Of a DNA stretch of 64,000 nt, positions 38,101-48,179 are shown piece after piece. Numbering within the stretch: the stretch's first letter is position 1; each line of letters begins with the position of its first letter. Source of the DNA: Alkalinema sp. FACHB-956. GTDB lineage: Bacteria > Cyanobacteriota > Cyanobacteriia > Leptolyngbyales > Leptolyngbyaceae. The translations under genes were made by a program, and so were the position numbers. The DNA lies in NCBI RefSeq assembly GCF_014697025.1, contig NZ_JACJRC010000021.1:34521-98520 (forward strand), given 5' to 3'. The notes under the pieces were generated by a model that was given only the letters and a program-made list of their open reading frames with translations, was not told the origin of the DNA and ran no database searches.

Positions 38101-39762
38101 CATGACGAGGTTTTCCCGCAGGGGGTCGATCGCTGGGTTGGTCACCTGGGCAAACCGTTGCTTGAAGTAGTCGTACAACAGGCGCGGCTTGGACGACAGC
38201 ACAGCCAACGGCGCATCATCCCCCATACAGAAGGTGGGTTCTTTGCCCTGGGCTCCCATTTCGTTGATGATCATGTCCACATCTTCCGCCGTGTAACCAA
38301 AGGCGGTTTGCAGACGCAGTAGGTCAGCTGCTTCGTAGGTGCGGCTGTCTGCGAAGGGTTGCAGTTGCAGGGTCTGGCGATTTTGCCGTAACCATTCACC
38401 GTAGGGGCGTTCGCTGGCGACTCGCTGCTTCAGTTCCCAGTTCTTCAAAATTTCCTGGGTTTCCAGATCGACAGCAATCATTTGGCCAGGGCCAAGGCGA
38501 CCTTTCTCAATGATGTCTGCTTCCGGCAGATCCACCACACCAGCTTCCGAAGCCACCACAATGTAGCCATCGCGGGTAATGGCGTAGCGGGCCGGTCGTA
38601 GGCCATTACGATCGAGGGTGGCCCCGACTTTTTTACCATCGCTGAAGACTAGCAACGCAGGGCCGTCCCAGGCTTCCTGAATGCCGCTGTAATATTCGTA
38701 AAAGTCTGTAATTTCGGGATGTTCCAGCAGATCCGGCTGGTTACGGAAGGCTTCCGGCACCATCACCATCAGTGCTTCCATGGGGCTGCGGCCACAACGT
38801 ACCATCAGTTCCAGCACGTTATCCAAGGTGGCGGAGTCGCTGTTGTTCGGATCGACGATCGGTTTGAGATCCACCATGCGATCGTCCCAGGTTTCATGGG
38901 CCAGATCCGCTTCCCGCGCCACCATCCAATTGATGTTGCCCAGCAGGGTGTTAATTTCGCCGTTATGACCCACTAACCGCATGGGTTGCGCCAAGGGCCA
39001 CTTGGGCATGGTGTTGGTACTGAAGCGGCGGTGATAGACGGCAAACGTTGCGGTGTAGGCCGGATTGGCTAAATCTCGGTAAAACTCGCCCAAGACCGCC
39101 GATCGCACCATGCCTTTGTAAATAATGCGTCGGTTGGAGAAGGAACAGAAGTACAGTTCCGTCAAGCCAGCGGCCTTAGCTTGTTTTTCAATGCGCTTGC
39201 GGCACAGGTACAGCACCCGTTCCAAGTCATCACCCGTTTGACCGGCGGAGACAATCACCTGTTCGATCTGGGGTTGATTGTCCCGTGCTTGAATGCCGAG
39301 AACCTCTGGCTGGACAGGTACCAAGCGCCACCCCACCAGGGTTAAGCCTTCCTCCGCCACCACTTGCTCCGTGATCTGGCGGGCTTGGGCGGCTTGGGCG
39401 GCATCCTGGGGCAAAAACACCATGCCGACGCCCGTATTTTGAATCGTCAGGGAGCCTTTACCGGCTGCTAGACTCCATTGATTCAGGATTTCCCAGGGCA
39501 TACTGGTCATGACCCCGGCCCCATCACCGGAATCTTGGTCTGCACTACATCCGCCGCGATGTTCCATGCAGCCTAGGGCAACCAAGGACTTCTGCACTAG
39601 ATCGTGGCTGCTTCGACCCTGCCGATCGGTAATGAAACCAACGCCACAGGCATCCCGTTCTTCCACTAGCCAGCGTTGGCCTTTGTATCCACTCAAAGAT
39701 AAATCCAGTGGAGCATTTAAATTTGAACTTGCGTTACCCATGACATGGCTCATTTCGTTCAT
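35113..39762 (-). CDS. glsF: Ferredoxin-dependent glutamate synthase (Fd-GOGAT)
   Basis: A 1549-residue single-chain GOGAT that makes glutamate from glutamine and 2-oxoglutarate. In order: class II amidotransferase domain with the nucleophile Cys in RDACGVGFI (the preceding ~38 residues are a propeptide), central domain, FMN-binding domain ([19 protein letters not shown]) with the 3Fe-4S cysteines in [15 protein letters not shown], and the GXGXG beta-helix (GEIIIHPP to [11 protein letters not shown]). The [22 protein letters not shown] stretch matches plant-type Fd-GOGAT, hence glsF; NADH-type GltB is the alternative. The ATG at 39762 or the nearby Met5/Met8 are possible starts. Confidence 0.9.
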   Translation of the reverse strand: MNEMSHVMGNASSNLNAPLDLSLSGYKGQRWLVEERDACGVGFITDRQGRSSHDLVQKSLVALGCMEHRGGCSADQDSGDGAGVMTSMPWEILNQWSLAAGKGSLTIQNTGVGMVFLPQDAAQAAQARQITEQVVAEEGLTLVGWRLVPVQPEVLGIQARDNQPQIEQVIVSAGQTGDDLERVLYLCRKRIEKQAKAAGLTELYFCSFSNRRIIYKGMVRSAVLGEFYRDLANPAYTATFAVYHRRFSTNTMPKWPLAQPMRLVGHNGEINTLLGNINWMVAREADLAHETWDDRMVDLKPIVDPNNSDSATLDNVLELMVRCGRSPMEALMVMVPEAFRNQPDLLEHPEITDFYEYYSGIQEAWDGPALLVFSDGKKVGATLDRNGLRPARYAITRDGYIVVASEAGVVDLPEADIIEKGRLGPGQMIAVDLETQEILKNWELKQRVASERPYGEWLRQNRQTLQLQPFADSRTYEAADLLRLQTAFGYTAEDVDMIINEMGAQGKEPTFCMGDDAPLAVLSSKPRLLYDYFKQRFAQVTNPAIDPLRENLVMSLSMSLGARHNLLEATPEHAKQLFLETPVLGDAELEGVRQSGFQTATLSTLYSITDGPAGLKQAVAALCQKAAEAVQAGAEILILSDRANPQGQAAQLNAETSYIPPMLAVGAVHHHLIRQGLRMKASLVADTAQAWSTHHFACLVGYGASAVCPYLALEAVRHWWHDGKTQKLMETGKLKSVSLTGAQSNFRKAVQDGLFKILSKMGISLLASYHGAQIFEAIGIGGDLLHTAFNGTASRLGGLTLADLANETLSFHSKAFPELSGKKLENYGFVQYRPGGEYHMNSPEMAKYLHKAVDQKSYDHYALYQKYLEERPLTALRDLLDFTSDRTPIDISEVESAADICHRFATGGMSLGALSREAHEVLAIAMNRLGAKSNSGEGGEDVVRFKVLDDVVDGVSPTFPYLKGLRNGDTASSAIKQVASGRFGVTPEYLMSAKQIEIKLAQGAKPGEGGQLPGPKVSPYIAMLRRSKPGVTLISPPPHHDIYSIEDLAQLIYDLHQINPLAQVSVKLVAEVGIGTIAAGVAKANADIIQISGHDGGTGASPLSSIKHAGSPWELGLTEVHRTLMENQLRDRVTLRVDGGIKTGWDVVMAALMGGEEFGFGSIAMIAEGCIMARICHTNNCPVGVASQKEELRKRFNGIPEHVVNFFIFVAEEVRSLLARLGYRKLEDIIGRADLLKVREGVQIAKTQALDLSFLTNLPDTRSDRTWLQHAEVHSNGPVLDDDMLADADLQAAIAQQGTVTKQFKAINTDRTIASRVAGVIAKRYGNNGFGGQINLHFTGSVGQSFGAFNLPCMTLRLDGEANDYVGKGMHGGEIIIHPPAAATFDPAESVIIGNTCLYGATGGTLFANGRAGERFAVRNSAAQAVVEGTGDHCCEYMTGGTIVVLGKVGRNVGAGMTGGLAYFLDEDGSFQAKVNPEIVSVQRVMSPAGEAQLKGLIQAHADRTGSPKAQAILANWSAYLPQFWQVVPPSEKDTAEANAGAEKVASSV

Positions 39763-40155
39763 TTCACCGAAAAGTTAAGGATTAGGCTTTTACATTCCTA
39801 GACAAACTATCCAGAATCAGCGGCATCCTGAATGAAACTAGGGCTATAAAAGGTTGACAGGGATCTTTTAAAAATGGCAGCTAAGGTGCCTTCTACCGGT
39901 TGACTGGGACTATCAGGTGAGCATCATTCCTCGATCGGGAACGTGACCTGAATACTCGGTTCAGCAGGAGTGGGGCCGGTTATCGCGAGCCTGCTTGAAG
40001 AACTTCCCTCGGATCGTGCAGCCAAAATAAATCGATCGGTCGCAACTTTCTAGGGAGTGCGATCGAACCACTGAAGCTTCTACTCTGTGCCAAACAATTC
40101 ACGGAGTTTCCCCAATTCAGCCTTGAGAAAAAGCTTTGATCTACTTTGATCCACT

Positions 40156-40201
40156 AAGTCTCTACAAACAAAGAAGTCTCTACAAACAAGTCTCTACAAA
40201 C
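40156..40201. repeat. 14-bp tandem repeat, 3 copies
   Basis: AAGTCTCTACAAAC occurs at 40156-40169, 40174-40187 and 40188-40201. A related sequence (TTTCTCTACAAACC) recurs in the rne-rnhB gap near 53520. Confidence 0.8.
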
Positions 40202-40782
40202 AGACTCATCCTGAAACAATCACCCAATTGACCAGTCTGTGCGCCTCAATGGGGTCACTTTGGAAATACCTAATACCTAGGCTACCCAAAACTAATCAAG
40301 GCACAGAGACAGGGGCTAAAAGTAGCTAACTTTAGCCCACACCATCATCTCCCAAACCCGTGGCCTAGCGCAATTGGGGAGTGTTGGTTGACAGTTGAGG
40401 GAAATCCATCTCAGACCCAGGAAAATGAATTTCAATATCCTCATCTTAAGGAGTCAGAGTAGAGCATTCTATAAAATAAATCACCCTCTGACAATCCCTT
40501 GCCGTGGGTTTGTGTGGTGGATAGGCCATAGTGGGTTCTCCATCATTGGTCGTACCACAGGTGATTCTCAAAAGACGATTGATAGACAACGATTTTCAAT
40601 CTTTCTCGTAATCGCTTGCATAATGTTTAGGTTTCACAATGTTTTTTTCGGTGTAGCGTTGAAGGACGTGTTGGGGCCTGGGCGATCGTTGAACGGTGTG
40701 GTAACTGGATAGTGCACGCTGGATAGCGAGGTTGAGGCTGCTGTCTTGGATGACAATGGACTCGGATCAAGCCTGCAAGCGG

Positions 40783-40837
40783 TTGCTGTTGTTTAAACAC
40801 TTGCTGTTGTCTAAACACTTAACTGTTGTCTAGAAAC
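40783..40837. repeat. 18-bp tandem repeat, 3 copies
   Basis: TTGCTGTTGTCTAAACAC occurs at 40783-40800 (one change) and 40801-40818 (exact), then degenerate at 40819-40837. Confidence 0.75.
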
Positions 40838-40950
40838 CGTGCTGAGTTGTCTAGAAGCAGCGCTGGCCTAGGGCCGACGATCGTGTCAAAACGTCCACAG
40901 ATGGGTGATGTTCTCAGGAAATCCAGCAGGAAACACCGTAGTCAGGAGAC

Positions 40951-40995
40951 AGCGCGTCAAAAAGCAGCGCGTCAAAAAACAGCACATCAAAAACA
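40951..40995. repeat. 15-bp tandem repeat, 3 copies
   Basis: AGCGCGTCAAAAAGC and two near copies (40951-40965, 40966-40980, 40981-40995). The array lies in the leader of the glycosidase gene, about 45 bp before its start codon, inside an open frame that continues upstream of that start. Confidence 0.8.
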
Positions 40996-41038
40996 ACAGT
41001 CATCAACAAGCGTGGATAGGCTTTGTAAGGAGTGGGGC

Positions 41039-42892
41039 ATGAACTTAAATCAGGGACAGTCTAGGCAAACCTTCTCCCTCAAAGGGTTGGGGACAACAAT
41101 ACTCGTCATCGGGCTGGGAATCGGGACAGCTTTACCAGCCTTGGCGGTTCCGCCCAAGCCCCCGAGCTTAGAACAACCGCCCTCGGCTCCTACCCCCAAT
41201 GCGCCAATGCTGAGATCCCAAACGAATCCATCCTGGATACAGGGGCGGCAAATTTTGCTCAATGGTCGAACATTTAATGCTGCTTGGGGCCAATGGCAAA
41301 CCTCGACAGGCAATCGCATCGCCCTTTCGGAAGGAGCATTAATGCAGCTAATCGGACTGCGTTTTCTCAGTACCGAAAATCTTGGGCAGCAGCCGATCGA
41401 CTGGTTTGTAGACCCCCAGCGCCCCCCGGCTCCGCTGCCGGTGCAGCGGATTCCCCCCGTACGCTATCTGGATATCACGGCCTTGGCCAACCAGTGGGGT
41501 TGGCAAGTCCAAGCCAAGGGAGAGGTGCTCGAACTGAAAACCCCGAGTGCGGCTTTGGTCAATTTACGTCAAGGTCAGCAGCCTTGGGGGGAACGCCTCG
41601 TCGTGGATCTCGATCGCCCGACTCCCTATCAAGTGGATGCCCAAAGCCAGGAATTGTTGATTACCCTAGAGGCCAAAACCGACGCTGCGTTGATCCAACG
41701 GTTTAAGCCAACGACCACTGGGATCATTAAGTCTCTGAAACTAGAATCGATGGGCGATCGCACAACCCTGCGCCTCGGCGTGCCCATCACCCAACGGCCC
41801 TCCCTATTTACCTTAAGCAATCCTAATCGCTTAGTCATTGACATTGGAGCCTTCCCCCTCCAACCCCTTGATATTGCCTGGGGCAAGGGCTTACGGTGGC
41901 GGCAACAGGCGTTAACACTGGGGACAACGCGCTTTCCAGTCATTGCCCTGGAAATTGATCCCAAGCAAACGGGGGTTCGGCTGTTGCCCGTTCTACCCAA
42001 CTTCCCCACGATCGCCGGAACGGCCAGTCTGCTGCAAACGGCACAACAGTCCCAGGTGAGTGGGGCCATCAATGGCGGATTTTTCAACCGCCTTAATCAG
42101 TTGCCGTTGGGTGCAATTCGCTTAAATGGACAGTGGCGATCGGGGCCGATTCTCAATCGCGGGGTCGTCGCTTGGACGGAGCAAGGGCAGTTTCGCTTCG
42201 ATCGCTATAGCCTCAAAGAAACAGCCATTTTGGCCAATGGGCAACGCTTTCCCCTGACCTATTTCAATAGCGCCTATGTGCAGGCGGGCATTGCCCGGTA
42301 CAACGCGGAATGGGGCAGTACCTACACCACGCTCTCGGATAACGAAATTCTGGTCACGGTGCAAAATAACCAGGTGACGGAACAAAAAAATGCAGGCAAG
42401 GCGGGAGAAACGGTGGCCATCCCGACGGGATCTGCCTATCTGCTGGTTTTTCGATCGAACCGGACGGCGGCAAATCAGTTTACTCCAGGCACCGCAGTAC
42501 AACTCGATCGGGTGGAATCGATCCCCGGCTTGGAAGCCTACCCCCATATGGTGGGCGGCGGGCCTCTCCTGGTCAAAAACCGCCAAGTTGTTCTCGATCC
42601 CGCTGCGGAGCAGTTTAGTGTCGCGTTTGCCCAAGAGCGGGCCGCCCGCAGCGCGATCGGGCAACTGCCTGATGGCAAGATTCTGCTAGTGTCTGTCCAT
42701 AACCGCGAAGGAGGGAGTGGGCCTAGCCTGGGTGAAATGGCTAGTATTATGCAACAGTTAGGAGCCGTGGATGCGCTGAATTTGGATGGAGGGAGTTCAA
42801 CAACGCTGTATCTAGGAGGCCAAATTCTCGATCGTCCGCCCCGCAGTTCTGCCCGTGTCCATGAAGCGATCGGCGTTTTTCTTCAGCCTTAA
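41039..42892 (+). CDS. Phosphodiester glycosidase family protein (DUF2233/NAGPA), exported
   Basis: A 617-residue protein with a signal peptide (LGTTILVIGLGIGTALPALAVPP, cleavage likely after ALA). A middle part carries a copper-amine-oxidase-like/AMIN-like region (LVNLRQGQQPWGERLVVDLDRPTPY), and the C-terminal domain is DUF2233/NAGPA (SGAINGGFFNRLNQLPLG, YPHMVGGGPLLVKN, DALNLDGGSSTTLYLGG). The conserved Asn-Gly-Gly-Phe-Phe and Asp-Gly-Gly-Ser motifs support glycosidase-type activity on an envelope polysaccharide; the substrate is unknown. ATG 41039 is chosen because AAGGAG (41027-41032) and the signal peptide start there; the frame is open to 40826. Confidence 0.85.
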   Translation: MNLNQGQSRQTFSLKGLGTTILVIGLGIGTALPALAVPPKPPSLEQPPSAPTPNAPMLRSQTNPSWIQGRQILLNGRTFNAAWGQWQTSTGNRIALSEGALMQLIGLRFLSTENLGQQPIDWFVDPQRPPAPLPVQRIPPVRYLDITALANQWGWQVQAKGEVLELKTPSAALVNLRQGQQPWGERLVVDLDRPTPYQVDAQSQELLITLEAKTDAALIQRFKPTTTGIIKSLKLESMGDRTTLRLGVPITQRPSLFTLSNPNRLVIDIGAFPLQPLDIAWGKGLRWRQQALTLGTTRFPVIALEIDPKQTGVRLLPVLPNFPTIAGTASLLQTAQQSQVSGAINGGFFNRLNQLPLGAIRLNGQWRSGPILNRGVVAWTEQGQFRFDRYSLKETAILANGQRFPLTYFNSAYVQAGIARYNAEWGSTYTTLSDNEILVTVQNNQVTEQKNAGKAGETVAIPTGSAYLLVFRSNRTAANQFTPGTAVQLDRVESIPGLEAYPHMVGGGPLLVKNRQVVLDPAAEQFSVAFAQERAARSAIGQLPDGKILLVSVHNREGGSGPSLGEMASIMQQLGAVDALNLDGGSSTTLYLGGQILDRPPRSSARVHEAIGVFLQP

Positions 42893-43503
42893 TTTTGAAT
42901 CATTTTGGAGACAGGACTACGTTGCATCCAGTTGCAACACCACTGTAATTCCAGTGAATGCACTCAAAATGCACCAGAATTGCACCGATTTCATGGGATA
43001 GTTCAGCATTCTCCATGATTTCTCTTCCGTTGTGGATGTGAGACAACTCATGGGGATAGTCAAGTGCACAGGTGTCTCAGGGATGCTCAGGGATGTCCCA
43101 CCCCGTTGAATGTTTTTATTCAAACTGATTGGACTTCCACCTCAATTGAGTCCCAATTGAGTCTCAATTCAATGAATCCCATTAAGCCCCCTTGAAGCTG
43201 ATTTCCTATCCCCGTGAAGAATGGGTGAAATTCAGTGAAATTACTCACTTCGCACTAGTCGCACAGAAACGGGTTTGTTAGGGTGAAAGGGCAAAAGTTT
43301 TCGGGCTGTTCTTCGAATTCGTGAAACACTGTCGATCGGGTTCATCGCACCCTGTATGCAAATTCACACAGCCGTTCTCTTCGTGACTCGGTTCTTCGAC
43401 CGCTCGTAGCTCAACGTTAGGTGACGATCCCTGGGCACAACGAAAGTTTTGAATTTTTACGGTTACAGTTTTACGAATTATTGATTCTAAGGAGTGGAAT
43501 ATA
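42893..43503. other. Intergenic region before the cupin gene
   Basis: 611 bp between co-directional genes. It contains loosely repeated CAATTGAGTC motifs near 43140-43170. I see no RNA gene, strong terminator or clear promoter. Confidence 0.4.
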
Positions 43504-43926
43504 GTGGCTCAACCTCAAGAAATGACTCAAGTTCCCGCCCTCACGTTGTCTACTTCTAATTTGAAAGGCATCGCAGCAACTGAACTCCGTCCCTGGGGGT
43601 CGTTCACAATCCTAGAAGAGGGGCGGGGTTACAAGATTAAGCGGATTGAAGTTAAGCCGGGACATCGCCTCAGCTTGCAAATGCACCACCACCGAAGTGA
43701 GCACTGGATTGTTGTCGCAGGGACTGCGAAAGTGACCTGTGGAGAAGAGGAATTGACCCTAAGTTCGAACCAATCCACCTATGTTCCCCAATGCACACCC
43801 CACCGATTAGAAAACCCCGGTGTGATTTCTCTGGTTTTGATTGAAGTCCAAAATGGCGAATACTTGGGTGAAGACGACATTGTGCGTTTCCAGGATGACT
43901 ATGCACGGGCAACGCCCGATCGCTAA
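43504..43926 (+). CDS. Cupin, phosphomannose isomerase type II C-terminal-like
   Basis: A 140-residue single cupin. It begins like the isomerase half of bifunctional ManC enzymes (RPWGSFTILEEGRGYKIKRIEVKPGHRLSLQMHHHRSEHWIVVAGTAKV), with metal-ligand His residues in MHHHRSEHW and Glu/His later (CTPHRLENPG). Mannose-6-phosphate isomerase or related sugar-phosphate activity is likely but not proven; the guanylyltransferase half is absent. The start is GTG 43504, with AAGGAG about 8 nt upstream. It forms a small unit followed by a 13-bp hairpin. Confidence 0.85.
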   Translation: MAQPQEMTQVPALTLSTSNLKGIAATELRPWGSFTILEEGRGYKIKRIEVKPGHRLSLQMHHHRSEHWIVVAGTAKVTCGEEELTLSSNQSTYVPQCTPHRLENPGVISLVLIEVQNGEYLGEDDIVRFQDDYARATPDR

Positions 43927-44042
43927 TTTGGTAGTTGATCATTTGACCAATTTCGGGCTACTCATCCATCCATGGTTCGATACGGCAAGCTCCCACGCTG
44001 CACGCCCCCCTGAACAATGGACAGGTAAACTATCTTAAACAT

Positions 44043-44078
44043 CAAGAGGGAAGGACCCGGTGCGATCCTTCCCTCTTG
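44043..44078. terminator. Perfect 13-bp hairpin after the cupin gene
   Basis: CAAGAGGGAAGGA (44043-44055) and its exact complement (44066-44078) with a 10-nt loop. No T-run follows on either strand, so it may be a processing or attenuation hairpin and not a classical terminator. Confidence 0.6.
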
Positions 44079-44092
44079 CCGCAGAAGGAAAG

Positions 44093-44132
44093 CGGGTGTG
44101 GAATTTCTGGAACGGGTGTGGAATTTCTGGAA
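44093..44132. repeat. 20-bp direct tandem repeat, 2 copies
   Basis: CGGGTGTGGAATTTCTGGAA occurs twice in a row (44093-44112 and 44113-44132). It lies in the 388-bp gap between the cupin gene and the IscA-like gene, in which I see nothing else beyond the hairpin. Confidence 0.9.
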
Positions 44133-44314
44133 CGGGTAGTGCAGCGACGGAATCCAAGCAATCTAATCCGCTTTAACTTCAAACACAATCCGCTAGAACG
44201 GTCGATCGCTGGAACAGAGAGTGCGCTTGAGGGGGCGATCGTCCATGGGGAATTGCGGCATATTAGGATGGCAACAGTAATGTTTCCCCTTCTAGTTATT
44301 CCTCGTTTAAATTC

Positions 44315-44650
44315 ATGGTTTATCTCAGTGCAGCAGCGCTGGCAGAAGTCAAGCGTACTCGGCAGCGACAACATCCTACTGCATACTATTTGCGGATTAT
44401 GACCCAGGAAGGCGGCTGTTCCGGCTGGAGCTATCGGTTAACTTGGTGCGATAGCCGCGCGTCCGATGACGTAGAACAGCAGTGCGAAGATATCACAGTC
44501 ATTGTGTCGGCGGCCCAATGGCCTCATCTGGAGGGACTGAAAGTTGACTATGCTGAAGATCTGATGGGCGGTAATTTTCAGTTTGACAACCCGATCGCCA
44601 CGGCGGTTTGTGGCTGTGGTTTTTCATTTTCGATCAATTCACCATCATAA
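44315..44650 (+). CDS. HesB/IscA/SufA-type iron-sulfur cluster assembly protein
   Basis: A 111-residue A-type carrier. The three conserved cysteines are Cys35 (GGCSGWSY) and Cys99/Cys101 (CGCGFSF), the ligands that hold an Fe-S cluster or iron during transfer. The middle DYAEDLMGGNFQFDNPIA is a family signature, although the region around residues 45-58 carries an unusual acidic insertion with Cys residues. It may be one of several A-type carriers (SufA, IscA or HesB), so no symbol is given. ATG 44315 is the natural start. It precedes the str operon, 64 bp before the rpsL promoter. Confidence 0.85.
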   Translation: MVYLSAAALAEVKRTRQRQHPTAYYLRIMTQEGGCSGWSYRLTWCDSRASDDVEQQCEDITVIVSAAQWPHLEGLKVDYAEDLMGGNFQFDNPIATAVCGCGFSFSINSPS

Positions 44651-44714
44651 AGTAGCAATTGGATCCTAGAAAGTTTACCTTTAACTTTTGAGCTTTAACA
44701 AATACACCCAAAAA

Positions 44715-44750
44715 GTTTGACAGGGGTCGTCAAACCTTGGTACCTTTAAT
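44715..44750 (+). promoter_or_regulatory. Putative str operon promoter within an inverted repeat
   Basis: TTGACA (44717-44722), an 18-bp spacer and TACCTT (44741-44746) before rpsL. The -35 box lies inside a 7-bp perfect inverted repeat GTTTGAC/GTCAAAC (44715-44721, 44729-44735), which could be an operator. Confidence 0.45.
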
Positions 44751-44793
44751 ATTTGTTGAAAGTTGGAACAAGCAAAAATTTACAGGCAATAAG

Positions 44794-45177
44794 ATGCCCA
44801 CAATCCAGCAACTCATTCGGGATGAGCGCAATCGCGCTCGAAAGAAAACTAAGTCCCCGGCGCTCAAGGCTTGTCCTCAACGTCGTGGTGTCTGTACTCG
44901 TGTTTACACAACAACGCCTAAGAAGCCCAACTCGGCTCTGCGGAAAGTTGCCCGTGTTCGGTTAACCTCTGGTTTTGAGGTGACCGCTTACATTCCAGGG
45001 ATTGGTCATAACCTCCAAGAGCACTCCGTTGTCATGATTCGGGGTGGTCGTGTGAAAGATCTGCCTGGAGTTCGCTACCATATTATTCGTGGCACCTTGG
45101 ATACTGCTGGTGTGAAAGATCGCAAGCAGGGTCGCTCCAAGTATGGTGCGAAGCGTCCTAAAGCTGCTGCTAAGTAA
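44794..45177 (+). CDS. rpsL: Ribosomal protein S12
   Basis: A 127-residue S12 of the 30S decoding centre. The conserved [18 protein letters not shown] and [13 protein letters not shown] stretches are intact; Lys43 and Lys88 positions, where streptomycin resistance changes arise, are wild type. The start is ATG 44794 ([13 protein letters not shown]); the frame upstream is open by chance. First gene of the str operon. Confidence 0.98.
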   Translation: MPTIQQLIRDERNRARKKTKSPALKACPQRRGVCTRVYTTTPKKPNSALRKVARVRLTSGFEVTAYIPGIGHNLQEHSVVMIRGGRVKDLPGVRYHIIRGTLDTAGVKDRKQGRSKYGAKRPKAAAK

Positions 45178-45497
45178 CGCACATTTAGATGTCGTTTAGA
45201 TGTCGTTCTTGTTAGGTGACGTGCTTAGGTAACGTACCTTGTTTTAGGTTTGGTCAAGAAAGTGTCTGGGGTTTCCCATGAGTTGCGGACACTTTCTTCA
45301 GTCGTACTAGTTCCAGTCACAAACTAGATGGAATTGGTCTGCTAGGTTGCCCATAAAGGATTTTGGTTTCACGAAGGGATTGATGCTGAATTCCGAAGCC
45401 ATCCTTGGGTTGGGAATACCTAGCTTTTCACTGTGTCTGGGCTGATGATTTCTAGGTCGGTCTTCAGACTGTATTTCTCAACTCTGAAAGGATTCTT
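45178..45497. other. rpsL-rpsG intergenic region with hairpin
   Basis: 320 bp, unusually long for this operon. It contains an 11-bp perfect stem AAGAAAGTGTC/GACACTTTCTT (45256-45266, 45288-45298). A second promoter or a processing site may lie here; no open frame is seen. Confidence 0.5.
45256..45298 (+). terminator. Hairpin after rpsL (attenuator or processing site)
   Basis: An 11-bp perfect stem with a 21-nt loop; the 3' arm ends in TTTCTT but no T-run follows. It lies 78 bp after the rpsL stop codon, within the str operon, so partial termination is possible. Confidence 0.5.
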
Positions 45498-45968
45498 ATG
45501 TCTCGTCGTACGGAAATCAAAAAGCGTCCGATTCCTCCCGATCCTGTCTACAATTCTCGTTTGGTAACCATGACTTCCCGTCGCATCATGCGCAGCGGTA
45601 AGAAGTCTTTGGCGAACCGCATTATCTATCAAGCCTTTGACATCATCAAAGAACGCACTGGGGCTGATCCCATGGAGGTTTTTGAGAAGGCTGTCAAGAA
45701 TGCGACTCCTCTGGTGGAAGTCAAAGCTCGACGGGTGGGTGGTGCAACCTATCAAGTGCCCATGGAAGTTCGGAGCGATCGGGGAATTGCCTTGGCGTTG
45801 CGTTGGTTGATCCAGTTTTCGCGGCAACGGGCTGGGAAATCCATGGCGAGCAAATTTGCCAATGAACTGATGGATGCAGCCAACCAAACTGGTAGTGCAA
45901 TCCGGAAGCGAGAAGAAACTCACCGGATGGCTGAAGCGAACAAAGCCTTCGCACACTATCGGTATTAA
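45498..45968 (+). CDS. rpsG: Ribosomal protein S7
   Basis: A 156-residue S7, primary binder of the 16S rRNA 3' domain. Conserved stretches are [27 protein letters not shown] (as NSRLVTM) and the C-terminal [19 protein letters not shown]. The start is ATG 45498, preceded by AAGGA. Second gene of the str operon; fusA follows after 65 bp. Confidence 0.98.
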   Translation: MSRRTEIKKRPIPPDPVYNSRLVTMTSRRIMRSGKKSLANRIIYQAFDIIKERTGADPMEVFEKAVKNATPLVEVKARRVGGATYQVPMEVRSDRGIALALRWLIQFSRQRAGKSMASKFANELMDAANQTGSAIRKREETHRMAEANKAFAHYRY

Positions 45969-46033
45969 AACGTATAGAATCTTTACAGCGTCTTTACTGA
46001 CGTTATCCCTATCCAACGATCGAGGAGGTAACC

Positions 46034-48157
46034 GTGGCTCGTACCGTTCCGCTCGAGAGAGTACGAAACATCGGAATTGCTGCCCATATTGACGCGGGCA
46101 AGACCACCACAACGGAACGGATTCTGTTCTATTCCGGTGTGGTTCACAAAATTGGCGAAGTACATGATGGTGCTGCCACCACTGACTGGATGGAGCAGGA
46201 GAAAGAGCGCGGTATCACCATTACTGCGGCTGCAATCAGTACCCAGTGGACTCGTCGCGATCCAGAACAACCGAATAAGCCTGCTGAAGGTGCGCTGGAA
46301 CACAAGATCAACATTATTGATACTCCAGGACACGTAGACTTCACCATTGAAGTTGAACGTTCTATGCGAGTACTCGACGGTGTGATTGCAGTTTTCTGCT
46401 CCGTCGGCGGTGTACAACCCCAGTCTGAAACGGTGTGGAAGCAAGCCAACCGTTATAGCGTCCCCCGGATTGTGTTCGTTAACAAAATGGATCGGACAGG
46501 GGCTGACTTCTACAAGGTTTACGGTCAGATTAAGGATCGCTTGGGAGCCAATGCAATTCCCATGCAGATTCCGATCGGCGCTGAAGATAACTTCAAAGGG
46601 ATTGTGGACTTGGTGCGCATGAAGGCGTACATCCACAAAGACGATCTTGGCAAGGAAATTGAAGTCACTGACGTTCCTGCTGACCTCAAAGATCGGGCTG
46701 AAGAGTTTCGTGTCCAGCTGATTGAAGCCGTGGCCGAAACCAGCGAAGAACTGATGGAAAAATATTTCAGCGGTGAAGAATTCTCCGTTGAAGAAATCCA
46801 AACAGCCGTTCGTAAAGGCGTGCTGGATGGCTCGATGGTTCCAATGTTCTGTGGCTCTGCCTTCAAGAATAAAGGCGTTCAGCAACTGCTCGATGCAGTG
46901 GTGGATTACATGCCCGCCCCGATCGATGTGGCCGCTATCCAAGGCACTCTGCCCGATGGTTCTGTCGCTGAGCGTCCTGCCAGTGATAATCAACCACTAG
47001 CGGCTCTAGCCTTTAAGGTGATGACGGACAAATTTGTAGGTCGTTTAACCTTTGTGCGGGTATACTCGGGTGTTCTCAGCAAAGGCAGCTACATCTACAA
47101 CACCAGCAAAGGTAAAAAAGAGCGCGTCTCTCGCCTCATCGTCTTGAAAGCCGACGAGCGGATTGACGTGGACGAGCTACGGGCTGGCGACTTGGGTGCA
47201 GTCCCTGGTTTGTCTGATACCTTGACGGGTGATACGCTAGCGCCCGAAGGCGATAATATTGTTCTGGAATCTTTGTTTATTCCTGAGCCGGTTATCTCGG
47301 TAGCTGTAGAGCCTAAAACCAAGAGCGATATGGAAAAGCTTTCCAAGGCGCTTAAGGCTCTTTCTGAGGAAGACCCCACCTTCCGCGTCAGTATTGATTC
47401 TGAAACGAATCAAACCGTGATTGCAGGGATGGGTGAGCTGCACTTAGAAATTCTCGTCGATCGTATGATGCGGGAATTCAAGGTTGAAGCTAACGTTGGT
47501 GCACCTCAGGTCGCCTACCGAGAAACGATCCGCAAGCAAGTTCGTGCTGAAGGAAAGTTTGTCCGTCAGTCCGGGGGTAAAGGACAGTATGGTCACGTGG
47601 TGATCGAACTGGAACCCGGTGAAGTCGGTTGCGGTTTTGAGTTTGTCTCGAAGATTGTCGGTGGTACCGTTCCTAAGGAATATGTCGGGCCGGCGGAAAA
47701 CGGGATGAAGGAAGCTTGCGAATCGGGGATTTTGGCAGGCTATCCGCTGATCGACGTTAGGGCAACCTTAGTCGATGGATCCTACCACGACGTGGACTCT
47801 TCGGAAATGGCCTTCAAGATTGCCGGTTCTATGGCAATTAAGGAAGCCGTGATGAAAGCTTCTCCGGTTCTCCTCGAGCCTGTGATGAAAGTTGAGGTCG
47901 AGGCACCGGAAGAATACCTGGGTACAGTGATGGGGAACCTGATTTCCCGTCGCGGTCAAATTGAAGCCCAGGGTGTGGAACGGGGTACTGCAAAAGTGGT
48001 TACCAAGGTTCCACTGGCTGAGATGTTTGGGTATGCGACAGACATCCGGTCTATGACGCAAGGTCGAGGTACCTTTACAATGGAATTCAGCAACTACGAG
48101 GAAGTGCCTCGGAACGTGGCTGAGGCCATCATTGCGAAGAACAAAGGGAACGCATAA
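46034..48157 (+). CDS. fusA: Elongation factor G
   Basis: A 707-residue translocation GTPase. The G1 motif [10 protein letters not shown], switch region [10 protein letters not shown]3 DTPGHVDFT and G4 [10 protein letters not shown] are intact. Domains II to V follow, including the domain IV stretch [12 protein letters not shown]. The start is GTG 46034 with GGAGG a few bases upstream, the best ribosome site in the operon. tuf follows after 22 bp. Confidence 0.98.
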   Translation: MARTVPLERVRNIGIAAHIDAGKTTTTERILFYSGVVHKIGEVHDGAATTDWMEQEKERGITITAAAISTQWTRRDPEQPNKPAEGALEHKINIIDTPGHVDFTIEVERSMRVLDGVIAVFCSVGGVQPQSETVWKQANRYSVPRIVFVNKMDRTGADFYKVYGQIKDRLGANAIPMQIPIGAEDNFKGIVDLVRMKAYIHKDDLGKEIEVTDVPADLKDRAEEFRVQLIEAVAETSEELMEKYFSGEEFSVEEIQTAVRKGVLDGSMVPMFCGSAFKNKGVQQLLDAVVDYMPAPIDVAAIQGTLPDGSVAERPASDNQPLAALAFKVMTDKFVGRLTFVRVYSGVLSKGSYIYNTSKGKKERVSRLIVLKADERIDVDELRAGDLGAVPGLSDTLTGDTLAPEGDNIVLESLFIPEPVISVAVEPKTKSDMEKLSKALKALSEEDPTFRVSIDSETNQTVIAGMGELHLEILVDRMMREFKVEANVGAPQVAYRETIRKQVRAEGKFVRQSGGKGQYGHVVIELEPGEVGCGFEFVSKIVGGTVPKEYVGPAENGMKEACESGILAGYPLIDVRATLVDGSYHDVDSSEMAFKIAGSMAIKEAVMKASPVLLEPVMKVEVEAPEEYLGTVMGNLISRRGQIEAQGVERGTAKVVTKVPLAEMFGYATDIRSMTQGRGTFTMEFSNYEEVPRNVAEAIIAKNKGNA

Positions 48158-48179
48158 TTTGCAAGAGGAACTGTAGAAA

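Larger units (their letters stand above)
39763..41038. other. Long divergent intergenic region glsF / phosphodiester glycosidase
   Basis: 1.28 kb without a convincing gene. It holds three short tandem arrays (40156-40201, 40783-40837, 40951-40995). A 105-codon plus-strand frame (40395-40712) has no ribosome site and no recognisable pattern. I looked for an NtcA site (GTA-N8-TAC) near glsF and found none that is convincing. Both promoters must lie here. Confidence 0.5.

Noticed and set aside
40395..40712. 105-codon plus-strand frame between glsF and the glycosidase
   Set aside because: No ribosome site, odd composition and no recognised pattern.
45983..46993. 336-codon minus-strand frame
   Set aside because: Antisense to fusA, a highly conserved gene with strong codon bias that opens antisense frames.
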